Assembly: GCF_001476895.1 (NCBI RefSeq)
Contig: NZ_LDTB01000010.1
Span: forward strand, 1-64,000
Direction of reading: 5' to 3'
Source: Sphingomonas endophytica
GTDB lineage: Bacteria > Pseudomonadota > Alphaproteobacteria > Sphingomonadales > Sphingomonadaceae
Length of the DNA stretch: 64,000 bases
Position numbers and translations under genes: made by a program. The notes beneath the pieces were generated by a model. It worked only from the letters and a program-made list of their open reading frames with translations, was not told the DNA's origin and searched no databases. Below are positions 8,903-17,582 of the stretch, in pieces. The first letter of the stretch is position 1. Each line of letters opens with the position of its first letter.

Positions 8903-10453
8903 ATGACCGAGAGCGATGACGCCCGCGCGAGCGGTTATGCCTGGTACGTGCTGGGAATCCTGTTCCTGGTGTATGTCCTCAACTTCGTCGACCGACAGAT
9001 CCTTTCGATCCTGGCGGAGGATATCAAGCGCGACCTGAACCTGCGCGACGAGGATCTCGGCTTTCTGTACGGCACCGCGTTCGGCGTGTTCTATGCGCTG
9101 TTCGGCATCCCGCTGGGGCGGCTGGCGGACAATTGGCACCGGGTGCGACTGATGACTGCCGGGCTGTCGCTTTGGTCGGCGATGACGGCGCTGTCGGGAC
9201 TGGCGGGCAGCGGCGGGCAGCTGGCGGCGGCGCGGATCGGGGTCGGCGTCGGCGAGGCGACCGCCTCGCCATCGGCTTACTCGCTGATCTCCGACCATTT
9301 TCCGAAGAAGCTGCGCGCGACCGCGCTGTCGATCTATTCCGCCGGCCTGTATGTCGGCGGCGGATGTTCGCTGTTCATCGGCGGATTGATCGTCCAGAAC
9401 TGGAACCGGGCCTGGCCCGGCGGCGGGCCGCTGGGGCTGGTCGGGTGGCAAGCGGCGTTCATGGTGGTCGGCGTCCCGGGCCTGCTGCTCGCGGTCGTGA
9501 TCGCGACCTTGCGCGAGCCGGTACGCGGCGCGGTCGAGGGGTTGCCCGCTCCCGCCCCGCATCCCGCGCCGTTCCGCGCCTTTCTCGACGAGCTGGTGAC
9601 GATCCTGCCGCCGCTGACCCTGATCGGCGCGGCGCGCTTCGGACGGCGGGCGTTGGCGATGAATGTCGCGGGGCTGGCGACGGTGGTCGCGGCGGTCGGC
9701 GTGTTGCGGGCGCTCGGCGAACCGCTGCCGCAATGGAGCGCGGTGGGCATCGGCGCCTACGCGATCTTTTCCTGGGCATGCGCGCTGCGGCGGCGCGATC
9801 CGGCGACTTTCGCGCTGATCGTCGCGACGCCCGCCTTCGTCTGCACGGTCGTCGCATATGGTCTCAACGCCTTCATCGCCTATGCGGTCAGCTTCTGGGC
9901 CGCGCCCTATGCGATCCGCGTCGCCGGGATCGCCCCCGCCGAGGCCGGGCTGTTCATCGGCGGCGCCGGCGCGGCGGCGGGGTTCATCGGGGTCACCACC
10001 GGCGGGCTGATCGCCGACCGGCTGCGGCGCCGCAACCCGGCCGGGCGGCTGGTGCCGGTGCTGGCCAGCGCGGTGCTGCCCGCGCCATTCCTGATCGTGG
10101 GGTTCACGACCACCAACCCGCCGCTGCTCTATGGCTGCATCTTCTGCGCGCAGGTGTTCGCGGCCTGGGGGCTGGGATCGTCGGCGGCGGCGACGCAGGA
10201 TCTGGTGCTGCCCCGGATGCGCGGGACGGCGACCGCGACCTTCTTCATCGGGACCACGCTGATCGGGCTGGCGCTCGGCCCCTATCTCGCGGGGCGGGTC
10301 TCGACGCTGACCGGCAGTCTGTCGACCGGCATCCTGTCGCTGCTGCTGACGGTGCCGGTGACGGTCGCGGCGGCCTGGGCCGCCTATCGCCAGTTCCCCG
10401 CCGCCGAGCGCACGCGCGAGGCGCGCGCCCGGGCGGCGGGCGGACCGACCTAG
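8903..10453 (+). CDS. MFS transporter, spinster-like
   Basis: A 516-residue major facilitator superfamily transporter with about 12 membrane segments. It has the N-terminal 'YVLNFVDRQILSILAEDIKR' stretch of spinster-type carriers, the loop 2-3 motif 'GRLADNWHRVRLM', and a second copy of this loop type, 'GLIADRLRRRNP', after the seventh segment. A central hydrophilic loop is extended (about residues 215-260). The substrate cannot be predicted; sphingomonad relatives are often next to degradation genes, but none is adjacent here. Its stop overlaps that of sodC on the other strand within the shared CTAG at 10450-10453. Confidence 0.9.
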   Translation: MTESDDARASGYAWYVLGILFLVYVLNFVDRQILSILAEDIKRDLNLRDEDLGFLYGTAFGVFYALFGIPLGRLADNWHRVRLMTAGLSLWSAMTALSGLAGSGGQLAAARIGVGVGEATASPSAYSLISDHFPKKLRATALSIYSAGLYVGGGCSLFIGGLIVQNWNRAWPGGGPLGLVGWQAAFMVVGVPGLLLAVVIATLREPVRGAVEGLPAPAPHPAPFRAFLDELVTILPPLTLIGAARFGRRALAMNVAGLATVVAAVGVLRALGEPLPQWSAVGIGAYAIFSWACALRRRDPATFALIVATPAFVCTVVAYGLNAFIAYAVSFWAAPYAIRVAGIAPAEAGLFIGGAGAAAGFIGVTTGGLIADRLRRRNPAGRLVPVLASAVLPAPFLIVGFTTTNPPLLYGCIFCAQVFAAWGLGSSAAATQDLVLPRMRGTATATFFIGTTLIGLALGPYLAGRVSTLTGSLSTGILSLLLTVPVTVAAAWAAYRQFPAAERTREARARAAGGPT

Positions 10454-10992
10454 GCGGGCTGGAACACGCCGCAGGCGATCCGGCCGCCCGAATTGCCGCT
10501 GGGGTCGGTCATCAGATCGTCGGGGTTGGCATGGACCACCATCGCCGCGCCATCCGCATCCATCAGCGCCGCCCATGTCGCCGCCGGGATGGTCGCGCCG
10601 ATCGTGCCGCGCCCGTCGGTGCCGATCACCAGATTGGGCAGGTCGCCTTCGTGCGGGCCCTGCGGGTTCATCGTACCGTGCTTCTTCTGGGTCGGGTTCC
10701 AATGTCCGCCGGCCGACGCGAAGTCCGGCGCGTCACAGCGGCCGATCATGTGAACGTGTGCGCCGTGCGTGCCCGCCGGCATCCCCGTGGCGTCGATCGT
10801 GAAGCGGACGCCGCCGGCCACCTCCGTCGCGGTCGCGCGGCCGACCGGCGCGCCGGTGGCGGTCATCAGCATCGCGGTCGCGCGCTGCCCACCCGCGACG
10901 GGCGTGCCGGTTTCCATCTTGTCCTGATCGTTACATGCCGCGAGCGACAGCGCCGCCGCGCCGATTCCCGCCATCATCGCCAAGTGTCGCAT
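10450..10992 (-). CDS. sodC: Lipoprotein Cu/Zn superoxide dismutase
   Basis: A 180-residue Cu/Zn superoxide dismutase that converts superoxide to oxygen and peroxide in the periplasm. A lipoprotein signal ends at C20 (LSLAAC). Metal ligands are all visible: H79 and H81 (GAHVHMIG), bridging H97 (GGHWNP), H105, H114 and D117 (HEGD), and H154 (VVHA). C86 and C174 form the usual disulfide. The ATG at 10992 follows GAGGAG. It is convergent with the MFS gene and shares four bases with it. Confidence 0.93.
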   Translation of the reverse strand: MRHLAMMAGIGAAALSLAACNDQDKMETGTPVAGGQRATAMLMTATGAPVGRATATEVAGGVRFTIDATGMPAGTHGAHVHMIGRCDAPDFASAGGHWNPTQKKHGTMNPQGPHEGDLPNLVIGTDGRGTIGATIPAATWAALMDADGAAMVVHANPDDLMTDPSGNSGGRIACGVFQPA

Positions 10993-11051
10993 CGCTTGCT
11001 CCTCTATATATCCCATTTGCTCCGCCAACCCGTCGCCGGACCGGCGGTTCC

Positions 11052-11921
11052 TCAACGATGGCCGTGCGCGATCTGCGCGGCGATCCGCTTTCCCAGATAC
11101 GCCGCCTGCATGATCGCGAGCACCAGCGCGACGTTCAGCACCACGATCTCGATCAGGAAGAACCACAAGGGCGTGCCCGCGATCATGCTCAACCCCAGCA
11201 GGATCGTGCGCGGGTTGGCCCCCAGCGCGGCGAGCAGCGGCAGCGCGCGCGATCCGGTGCGCCGCGCGATGTCGGCGATCCGCCGCCGCTCGGGCGGATC
11301 CGCCTCGGCGCTGGCGACCAGCGCGTTCACGACCTGCGTCGGGCGCGACAGCGCGTGCCAGACACCCAGATACAGGTTCGACAGCGCGATACCGATCCCC
11401 CGCCCCTCCGCGCGCGCATTCTGAAGCCATGGCGTGTTATACGCCCACCATTGATAGGTGCGCCGCTGGCTTTCCGCGAACACCGACTGCACCGCACGGC
11501 TTATCCCGGCGAACACCGCGATCGGCCACGCGATCCAGCCGATATGATCGTCGAGCGCGCCGGCCAGCAGAAGATACAGCACGCCGTGTCCCGCATAATC
11601 GCACAGCCCGTCGACGATCTCGCCTGAGGGCGAGGCCCGGCCCGACATTCGCGCCAGCGCGCCGTCCGCGCCGTCGACGACATGCCAGGCGCAGTGCAGG
11701 AAGAAGCCCACCGCGATCGCCCAGGGCGTCGCGACGCGGGCATAGAGCACGGCGGTGATCATCACCATCACCGCGCCCGCGATCGACACCATGTTGGGCG
11801 TGACCGGCGTCGGCACCAGCGCCCGCGCCAGCACGTGCGCCAGCGGGTGGTAGATGGTGCGGTTCAGGAAACCCTGCAGCTCCCGCGGCTTTCCTGCCAC
11901 GGTCGGACCCGATTCGTTCAC
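11052..11921 (-). CDS. CDP-alcohol phosphatidyltransferase family enzyme (candidate inositol-phosphate transferase)
   Basis: A 289-residue membrane enzyme of the CDP-alcohol phosphotransferase family, which moves a phospho-alcohol from a CDP-activated donor to an acceptor alcohol. The signature DG-x2-AR-x8-G-x3-D-x3-D is complete: DGALAR, then G-EIV-D-GLC-D, about residues 86-108. Several membrane helices follow. It stands head to head with myo-inositol-1-phosphate synthase and near a cytidylyltransferase-like gene, so CDP-inositol is a likely donor (inference). The start is taken as GTG at 11921 with GAGGAA upstream; further in-frame starts exist up to 12086 but run into the promoter region. 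Confidence 0.85.
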   Translation of the reverse strand: MNESGPTVAGKPRELQGFLNRTIYHPLAHVLARALVPTPVTPNMVSIAGAVMVMITAVLYARVATPWAIAVGFFLHCAWHVVDGADGALARMSGRASPSGEIVDGLCDYAGHGVLYLLLAGALDDHIGWIAWPIAVFAGISRAVQSVFAESQRRTYQWWAYNTPWLQNARAEGRGIGIALSNLYLGVWHALSRPTQVVNALVASAEADPPERRRIADIARRTGSRALPLLAALGANPRTILLGLSMIAGTPLWFFLIEIVVLNVALVLAIMQAAYLGKRIAAQIAHGHR

Positions 11922-11972
11922 ACGTTCCTCGTGAGATTGCCCCGCCGCGCCTATACAGCGCATCGCTTCGCT

Positions 11973-11995
11973 TGACAGATGCCACGTATCTGTCA
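11973..11995. promoter_or_regulatory. Inverted repeat between divergent inositol genes, candidate operator
   Basis: A perfect 8-bp inverted repeat, TGACAGAT-N7-ATCTGTCA, sits in the gap between the divergent CDP-alcohol transferase and inositol-phosphate synthase genes. It overlaps a TTGACA (11972-11977, plus strand). On the minus strand one half contains CTGTCA, 17 nt before TATAGG, a possible promoter of the transferase gene. A regulator-binding role is inferred. Confidence 0.45.
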
Positions 11996-12048
11996 CCAAG
12001 CGGCAATGTATTGTCTTTCGCCGGCTAACCGTCGGCAAGTGGGGTAGA

Positions 12049-13155
12049 ATGGCGACGATCAAGGTTGCGGTTATCGGTGTCGGCAACTGCGCAAGCAGCC
12101 TAATTCAGGGCAAATATCACTATGCCGGCAGCAACACCGCAGCGGGCCTGATCCATGAGGACATCGGCGGCTACAAGGTCGGCGACCTGGAATTCGTCGC
12201 CGCGTTCGACGTCGACTCGCGCAAGGTCGGACTTGATCTGGGTGAAGCCATCTTCGCCAAGCCGAACTGCACGAAGGTGTTCCACGCCGATGTGCCGAAG
12301 ACCGGCACGATCGTGAAGATGGGCGCCAAGCTGGACGGCGTCGCGCCGCACATGCTGACCGCCGCCAACGATCGCGGGTTCGAGATCAACGACACCCGCG
12401 ATGCGGAGAAGGCGGAGATCATCGCCGAGCTGAAGCGCTCCGGCGCGGAGATCCTGGTCAACTTCCTGCCGGTCGGCAGCCAGGAGGCGACCGAATTCTA
12501 CATGGAATGCGCGCTGGAGGCGGGCCTCGGCGTCGTCAACTGCATGCCGGTGTTCATCGCGTCGCGCCCGGAATGGGAAAAGAAGTTCGCCGACGCGAAT
12601 CTGCCGATCGTCGGTGACGACGTGAAGGCGCAGGTCGGCGCGACGATCGTCCACCGCGTGCTGTCGAACCTGTTCGGGCAGCGCGGCGTGACGATCGATC
12701 ACACCTATCAGCTCAACACCGGCGGCAACACCGATTTCATGAACATGCTCGACCGCAACCGGTTGGCGAGCAAGAAGGAATCGAAGACCGAGGCGGTGCA
12801 GGCGGTGATCGCCGAGCGGCTGGCGGACGAGAACATCCACGTCGGTCCGTCCGACTACATTCCGTGGCTGGGCGACAACAAGCTGTGCTTCCTGCGTCTG
12901 GAAGGCGACCTGTTCGGCGGCGTGCCGATGAACCTGGAACTGCGCCTGTCGGTGGAAGATTCGCCGAATTCGGCGGCCGTCGTCGTCGATGCGATCCGTT
13001 GCGTGAAGCTGGGCCTGGATCGTGGCATCGGCGGCGCGCTGGAAGGCCCGTCGGCGTTCTTCTGCAAGCACCCGCCGCAGCAGGTGACGGACGATGTCGC
13101 GGCCGCGATGACCAATGAGTTCATTCACGCCGACGCGCGCCTCGCCGCCGAATAA
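12049..13155 (+). CDS. Myo-inositol-1-phosphate synthase
   Basis: A 368-residue inositol-3-phosphate synthase of the short prokaryotic (actinobacterial/archaeal) type, which converts glucose 6-phosphate to myo-inositol 1-phosphate using NAD. The NAD-binding start is 'VIGVGNCASSL'; the conserved 'NTGGNTDFMNM' and 'SKTEAVQAV' segments of the active site are present, as is 'GDDVKAQVGATI'. The cytoplasmic product would feed the nucleotidyltransferase encoded 12 nt downstream. It is probably transcribed from the divergent region at 11922-12048. Confidence 0.93.
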   Translation: MATIKVAVIGVGNCASSLIQGKYHYAGSNTAAGLIHEDIGGYKVGDLEFVAAFDVDSRKVGLDLGEAIFAKPNCTKVFHADVPKTGTIVKMGAKLDGVAPHMLTAANDRGFEINDTRDAEKAEIIAELKRSGAEILVNFLPVGSQEATEFYMECALEAGLGVVNCMPVFIASRPEWEKKFADANLPIVGDDVKAQVGATIVHRVLSNLFGQRGVTIDHTYQLNTGGNTDFMNMLDRNRLASKKESKTEAVQAVIAERLADENIHVGPSDYIPWLGDNKLCFLRLEGDLFGGVPMNLELRLSVEDSPNSAAVVVDAIRCVKLGLDRGIGGALEGPSAFFCKHPPQQVTDDVAAAMTNEFIHADARLAAE

Positions 13156-13167
13156 GGACACCCTGCG

Positions 13168-13899
13168 TTGCACGCGCTGATCGTCGCGGCCGGCTATGGC
13201 AGCCGGCTGCGCGCGGTATCCCCGTCGAAGCCGTTGACGCTGGTCAACGGCGTGCCGCTGATCGAGCGCGTGCTGCGCGCCGCCCGCGAGGGCGGCGTGA
13301 CCGAGGTGACGGTCGTCACCGGCCATGAGGGCGAGCGGCTCGAACGGCATCTCGCGCTCGCCACGGCGACGCTGGGATTGCCGGTGCAATGCGTGCGTAC
13401 CGACGACTGGTCGTTGCCCAACGGTCATTCGGTGCTGACCGGCGCGGCGGTGATCGGCGCGCATCGTCACCTGTTGATGATGGCCGACCATCTGATCGAG
13501 CCGGCGCTGATCGCCCACGTCGCCGCCGCGCCCGACGCGGCGCTGACGCTGGGCGTCGATCGCCGCCTCGACAATCCGCTGGTCGACCTCGACGACGTGA
13601 CGCGCGTCCGCACCGATGGCGACCGGATCGTCGCGATCGGCAAGCATCTGCCCGAATACGACTGTTTCGACACGGGCGTCTTTGCCGTCGACGGCCGCTT
13701 CCACGATGCACTCCGCGCCTCGATCGCGGCGGGCGGCAACGGCTCGATCTCCGCAGGCGTCGAGGCACTTGCCGCCGGAGGCGACGCACGGGTGATCGAT
13801 ATCGGGGATGCCTGGTGGCTGGACGTCGACGATCCGCGCGCGCTGACGCAGGCGGAGGCCGCGCTCGCCGACCACGACGCTCATCCGCGCGCCGCCTGA
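13168..13899 (+). CDS. NTP transferase, candidate CTP:inositol-1-phosphate cytidylyltransferase
   Basis: A 243-residue nucleotidyltransferase-fold protein. The nucleotide-binding start is 'LIVAAGYGSRLRAVSPSKPL', and 'HLLMMADHLIEP' supplies the metal-binding Asp in the position where inositol-phosphate cytidylyltransferases have a similar MSDH segment. A late 'WWLDVDDP' provides the second Asp. The TTG at 13168 has AAGGACA upstream; the gene is 12 nt after inositol-phosphate synthase, so they form an operon. The likely reaction is CTP plus inositol 1-phosphate to CDP-inositol. This rests on the neighbours and the motif; a generic sugar-phosphate nucleotidyltransferase remains possible. Confidence 0.8.
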   Translation: MHALIVAAGYGSRLRAVSPSKPLTLVNGVPLIERVLRAAREGGVTEVTVVTGHEGERLERHLALATATLGLPVQCVRTDDWSLPNGHSVLTGAAVIGAHRHLLMMADHLIEPALIAHVAAAPDAALTLGVDRRLDNPLVDLDDVTRVRTDGDRIVAIGKHLPEYDCFDTGVFAVDGRFHDALRASIAAGGNGSISAGVEALAAGGDARVIDIGDAWWLDVDDPRALTQAEAALADHDAHPRAA

Positions 13900-13988
13900 C
13901 AGCAACAATTCCTCACTGCGCAGCCCGGAACACGCCCGCAACATCGGTTATTGGAACCGGCATCGTCGACATGCCGGAGACAAGATCC

Positions 13989-14186
13989 ATGAACCACGAC
14001 CATCGTACCGTCGCACGTCACAGCATCGCCGGCTGGCCCGCCCTGCTGGCGATCTGCGCGCTGATCGTCGGCGTGCTGTATCTCACGCTGGGTCGCCACG
14101 AACGTGCCGCACAGGTAAAACCGGCGACGGGCAGCGCACAGGCGATGGCACTGGCGGCAAACCAGCCTGACGCCACCCGCCGCTGA
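13989..14186 (+). CDS. Small single-span membrane protein
   Basis: A 65-residue hypothetical protein: a basic, His-containing N-terminus, one hydrophobic segment (about residues 16-34, 'WPALLAICALIVGVLYLTLG') and a short polar tail. GGAGA lies about 10 nt before the ATG at 13989; an in-frame ATG at 13971 would add six residues. Not recognised; coding is supported by the Shine-Dalgarno site and sensible composition. Confidence 0.55.
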   Translation: MNHDHRTVARHSIAGWPALLAICALIVGVLYLTLGRHERAAQVKPATGSAQAMALAANQPDATRR

Positions 14187-14224
14187 CGCGGGATCGGCGG
14201 CGCACCCTCACGCGTTGTGCCGCC

Positions 14225-14548
14225 ATGACCGACCCCGTAGATCCGCACCACCGCCGCAGGACCGCGTTCGACAAGGACGACGGCAAGACCGGCCAGGGCT
14301 ACACGCTCGACGACGAGCGCCGCATGGCGTCCGACATGCCGGCCGGCTCCGTCGCCCCGAAGCCGTCCGTGCTGCCGCCCGATCACGGCGACAGCGGCCG
14401 CCGCGCCTCCTTCGACCCGGTCACGGGCGAGGTGCGCGGCAGCGGATCGGGCGCGGGCGGCGGCCATGACGGTGAAGACCCGGACAGCGACAGCGCCGGG
14501 GGCGACGGACCGCCGCGGACCGGCGCTGACGTACCGGGAAATGGATGA
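14225..14548 (+). CDS. Small hydrophilic hypothetical protein
   Basis: A 107-residue polar protein, rich in G, D, S, P and R, without hydrophobic segments and probably disordered, containing 'GKTGQGYTLDDERRMASDMP'. I do not recognise a family. A near-match to an EcfG promoter (GGATC-N17-CGTT, 14191-14216) lies just upstream but would give almost no leader, so it is not claimed. The gene ends 6 nt before the next start on the same strand. Confidence 0.6.
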   Translation: MTDPVDPHHRRRTAFDKDDGKTGQGYTLDDERRMASDMPAGSVAPKPSVLPPDHGDSGRRASFDPVTGEVRGSGSGAGGGHDGEDPDSDSAGGDGPPRTGADVPGNG

Positions 14549-14554
14549 GGCGTC

Positions 14555-15706
14555 ATGGCGCGCGACTTCGACATCATCGTCTTCGGCGCCAGCGGCTTCA
14601 CCGGCAAGCTGGTGGCCGAGTACCTTTCCGGCGGCGCGGCGCGTGACATCCGCTGGGCAATCGCCGGTCGTTCGCAAGCCAAGCTGGAGACGGTTCGCGA
14701 GTCGCTGAACGCCGACGTGCCGATCGTGACCGCCGACAGCGACGATGCGCCCGCCTTGCGATCGATGTGCGAGCGAGCGGAGGTCATCATCAGCACGGTG
14801 GGACCGTATCAGCTGCACGGCAGCGCGCTGATCGCGGCCTGCGCGGCGACCGGGACGGCTTATGTCGATCTCTGCGGCGAGCCGGGATGGATGCGCGCGA
14901 TGATCGACGCGCACCATGCCGAGGCGCAGCGTAGCGGCGCGCGGATCGTCTTCTCCTGCGGGTTCGACTCGATCCCGTTCGACTTGGGCGTGCTGACGCT
15001 TCAGGAAGCGGCGAAGGCGCGGTTCGGCGCGTCGGTGCCGCGCGTGAAGGCGCGCGTGCGGAGAATGAAGGGCGGCTTCTCCGGCGGTACCGCCGCCAGC
15101 CTGAAGGCGACGCTGGCGGCCGCCGCGCGACAGCCGTCGCTGGTGGCGCTGCTCACCGATCCCTTCGCGCTGACGCCCGGTCATGCCGGGCCACACCAGC
15201 CCGCCGGGCTGCTCCCCGAATACGACCCGACGCTCCAGGCGTGGGTCGCGCCGTTCATCATGGCGCCGATCAACACCAAGAACGTCCACCGCACCAACTT
15301 CCTGTTGGGCCAGCCATGGGGCGATCTGGTCTATGACGAGATGGTCGTCGCGGGACTTGGCGATCTGGGCAAGGTGGCGGCGGAGGCACTGGCGAAGCTC
15401 AATCCGTTCGCCGGCGACAAGGGACCGAAGCCGGGCGAAGGCCCGTCCGCCGAAGAGCGTGCCGCCGGGCATTTCGACATTTTGTTCGCCGGCCTGATGC
15501 CGGACGGCGAGCGGATCGACGCGGTCGTGACCGGCGACACCGATCCCGGTTACGGCTGTACGTCGAAGATGCTGGCGGAGAGCGCGCTGTGCCTGCTGCA
15601 CGACGTGCGCGGCGATGGCGGCGTCTGGACGCCGGGCGCGCTGATGGGCGTTCGCTTGCGGGAACGCTTGATCGCGCACGCCGGAATGACCTTCACCGCC
15701 GGCTGA
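14555..15706 (+). CDS. Saccharopine dehydrogenase-like (trans-acting enoyl reductase type) oxidoreductase
   Basis: A 383-residue NAD(P)-binding protein with an N-terminal Rossmann motif 'FGASGFTGKLVAEYL' (about residues 9-23) and the layout of the saccharopine dehydrogenase/trans-acting enoyl reductase family, including 'VSTVGPYQLHGSALIAACAATGTAYVDLCGE'-type segments around residues 70-110. Relatives include eukaryotic saccharopine dehydrogenase-like oxidoreductases and mycobacterial enoyl reductases for complex lipids. The substrate is unknown; a lipid is possible. Cytoplasmic or membrane-associated, with no true signal peptide. Confidence 0.85.
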   Translation: MARDFDIIVFGASGFTGKLVAEYLSGGAARDIRWAIAGRSQAKLETVRESLNADVPIVTADSDDAPALRSMCERAEVIISTVGPYQLHGSALIAACAATGTAYVDLCGEPGWMRAMIDAHHAEAQRSGARIVFSCGFDSIPFDLGVLTLQEAAKARFGASVPRVKARVRRMKGGFSGGTAASLKATLAAAARQPSLVALLTDPFALTPGHAGPHQPAGLLPEYDPTLQAWVAPFIMAPINTKNVHRTNFLLGQPWGDLVYDEMVVAGLGDLGKVAAEALAKLNPFAGDKGPKPGEGPSAEERAAGHFDILFAGLMPDGERIDAVVTGDTDPGYGCTSKMLAESALCLLHDVRGDGGVWTPGALMGVRLRERLIAHAGMTFTAG

Positions 15707-15801
15707 AAGCGCAGCTTGCCGTCGCCGGAGAAATTCGCGACCTTTTCCATTCCGCCCGGCCGCCCACATGCGACGGTACGATGCGATCAGGAGTGACACG
15801 G

Positions 15802-16683
15802 ATGGCGGACGACCAGGGCGCAAACAATCTGCCGACGGGCTACGTCCCCCCGGCGGTGTGGACGTGGAACCGCGACAACGGCGGCAAGTTCGCCAGCGTC
15901 AACCGTCCGGTTTCCGGCGCGACCCACGACCGCGCGCTGCAGTTCGGCGAACATCCGTTGCAGCTTTATTCGATGGGCACGCCGAACGGGCAGAAGGTGA
16001 CGATCATGCTCGAGGAACTGATCGCCGCCGGTCATGCGGAGGCGGAATATGATGCCTGGGCGATCGACATCGGCAAGGGTGATCAGTTCGGCAGCGGCTT
16101 CGTCGCGGTCAACCCGAATTCCAAGATCCCGGCGCTGGTCGACCGATCGACCAACCCGCCCACCTCGCTGTTCGAGAGCGGGTCGATCCTGCTGTATCTG
16201 GCCGAGAAGTTCGGCGCGTTTCTGCCCGCCGACGGGCCGGCGCGCGTCGAGACGATCAACTGGCTGATGTGGCAGATGGGATCGGCGCCGTTCGTCGGCG
16301 GCGGGTTCGGGCATTTCTACTTCTACGCGCCGATCAAGATTCAATATGCGATCGATCGCTACGCGCTGGAAACCAAGCGCCAGCTTCACGTGCTCGACAC
16401 GCATCTGGCGAACCGCGACTATCTGGCCGGCGATGCCTATTCGATCGCCGATATCGCGGTATGGCCATGGTATGGCGCGCTGCTGAACGGCGCCTATGAC
16501 GCGCAGACCTTCCTGTCGGTCACGGAGTATCCCCATCTGGCGCGCTGGGCGGAGCGGATCGGCGCGCGCGAGGCGGTGAAGCGCGGGCGGATCGTCAACC
16601 GGCTGTCGGGCGCGCCCGGCACGTTCGTCGCGGAACGGCACAGCGCCGCGGATATCGACCACGCGCTCACCGCAACGGGCTGA
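15802..16683 (+). CDS. yghU: Glutathione S-transferase/disulfide-bond reductase YghU
   Basis: A 293-residue member of the YghU (nu-class) glutathione transferases, which reduce disulfides and peroxides with glutathione. The thioredoxin-like domain includes 'SMGTPNGQKVTIMLEEL' and 'NPNSKIPALVDRS'; 'LFESGSILLYLAEKFG' binds glutathione. The helical C-terminal domain has 'DAYSIADIAVWPWYG'. The length matches YghU, longer than ordinary GSTs by an N-terminal extension. The ATG at 15802 follows CAGGAGTG; an ATG at 15781 is less likely. Confidence 0.92.
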   Translation: MADDQGANNLPTGYVPPAVWTWNRDNGGKFASVNRPVSGATHDRALQFGEHPLQLYSMGTPNGQKVTIMLEELIAAGHAEAEYDAWAIDIGKGDQFGSGFVAVNPNSKIPALVDRSTNPPTSLFESGSILLYLAEKFGAFLPADGPARVETINWLMWQMGSAPFVGGGFGHFYFYAPIKIQYAIDRYALETKRQLHVLDTHLANRDYLAGDAYSIADIAVWPWYGALLNGAYDAQTFLSVTEYPHLARWAERIGAREAVKRGRIVNRLSGAPGTFVAERHSAADIDHALTATG

Positions 16684-16734
16684 TCCGGCGGAACGAAAGC
16701 CGGGCCATGCTTCTTCTCCCGGCAAAGGAGGCGC

Positions 16735-17499
16735 ATGGCCATGTCGAAGGACGATTACGAACACGATCTGGAACAGGCGCAGCTCGCGCTGGTCGAGGCG
16801 CAGCGCGCCGCCGCCGCGTCGGGCGAGCGCGTCGTCATCGTGCTGGAGGGGCGTGACAGCGCGGGCAAGGACGGCGCGATCAAGCGGATCGTCGAGCATC
16901 TGTCGGTGCGCTATACGCGCGTCGTCGCGCTGCCCAAGCCATCGGACCGCGAACGCTCGCAATGGTATTTCCAGCGCTATGTCGCGCATCTGCCGGCGGC
17001 GGGCGAGATCGTGATCTTCAACCGCTCCTGGTACAATCGCGCCGGGGTCGAGGTGGTGATGGGCTTTTCGACCGAAGCGGAGCAGGCCGAGTTCCTGCGC
17101 GACGCCCCCGATTTCGAGCGGATGCTGGTCGAAAGCGGCATCCGGCTCATCAAGCTGTGGCTCGACATCGGCAAGGACGAACAGGCCGAGCGGCTGGAGG
17201 CGCGGCGCACCGATCCGCTCAAGCAACTCAAGGTGTCCGACATGGATGCGGTGGCGCAGGATCGCTGGGACGCCTATTCGGCCGCGCGCGACACGATGCT
17301 GGTCCGCACGCATACGCCGCTGGCACCATGGCATTGCGTTCGCGCCGATCGCAAGAAACCGGCGCGGATCGCGATCCTGCGCCATCTGGTCCATCGCATC
17401 GCGCCGGCGACGATCGCCGCCGAGGTGCCGCCAGCCAATCCGGACATTCTCTTCTCGTTCGAGGCGGATGCGCTCAAGGACGGACGGCTCGCCCCCTGA
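16735..17499 (+). CDS. ppk2: Polyphosphate kinase 2
   Basis: A 254-residue single-domain PPK2, which transfers phosphate between polyphosphate and nucleotides in the cytoplasm. The Walker A motif is 'EGRDSAGKDG' (38-47), and the 'FNRSWYNRAGVEVVMGF' block is the family hallmark, here with N where many members have D before RSWYNRAG. The lid region 'DPLKQLKVSDMD' and 'WHCVRADRKKPARI' are also typical. A strong AAAGGAGG site precedes the ATG. Nucleotide preference (ADP, GDP or AMP) cannot be decided by eye. Confidence 0.92.
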   Translation: MAMSKDDYEHDLEQAQLALVEAQRAAAASGERVVIVLEGRDSAGKDGAIKRIVEHLSVRYTRVVALPKPSDRERSQWYFQRYVAHLPAAGEIVIFNRSWYNRAGVEVVMGFSTEAEQAEFLRDAPDFERMLVESGIRLIKLWLDIGKDEQAERLEARRTDPLKQLKVSDMDAVAQDRWDAYSAARDTMLVRTHTPLAPWHCVRADRKKPARIAILRHLVHRIAPATIAAEVPPANPDILFSFEADALKDGRLAP

Positions 17500-17582
17500 T
17501 GCCCGGGGCATGATCGTCGCCCGTGCAAATGCTTGCCTTGGTGCGCAACCTCGGCAAGCATGCGCGCAAAAGGGGATGAGCG

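Noticed and set aside
12100-13944. 614-codon minus-strand frame opposite inositol-phosphate synthase and the nucleotidyltransferase
   Set aside because: Antisense shadow of well-supported genes; its His/Arg/Val-rich content is typical of mirrored GC-rich codons. The same applies to long frames at 8858-10702, 23895-25508 and 48778-51006.
14191-14216. EcfG-like site GGATC-N17-CGTT before the 107-residue gene
   Set aside because: One mismatch in the -35 and only 8 nt between the -10 and the start codon; weaker than the two exact sites in this window.
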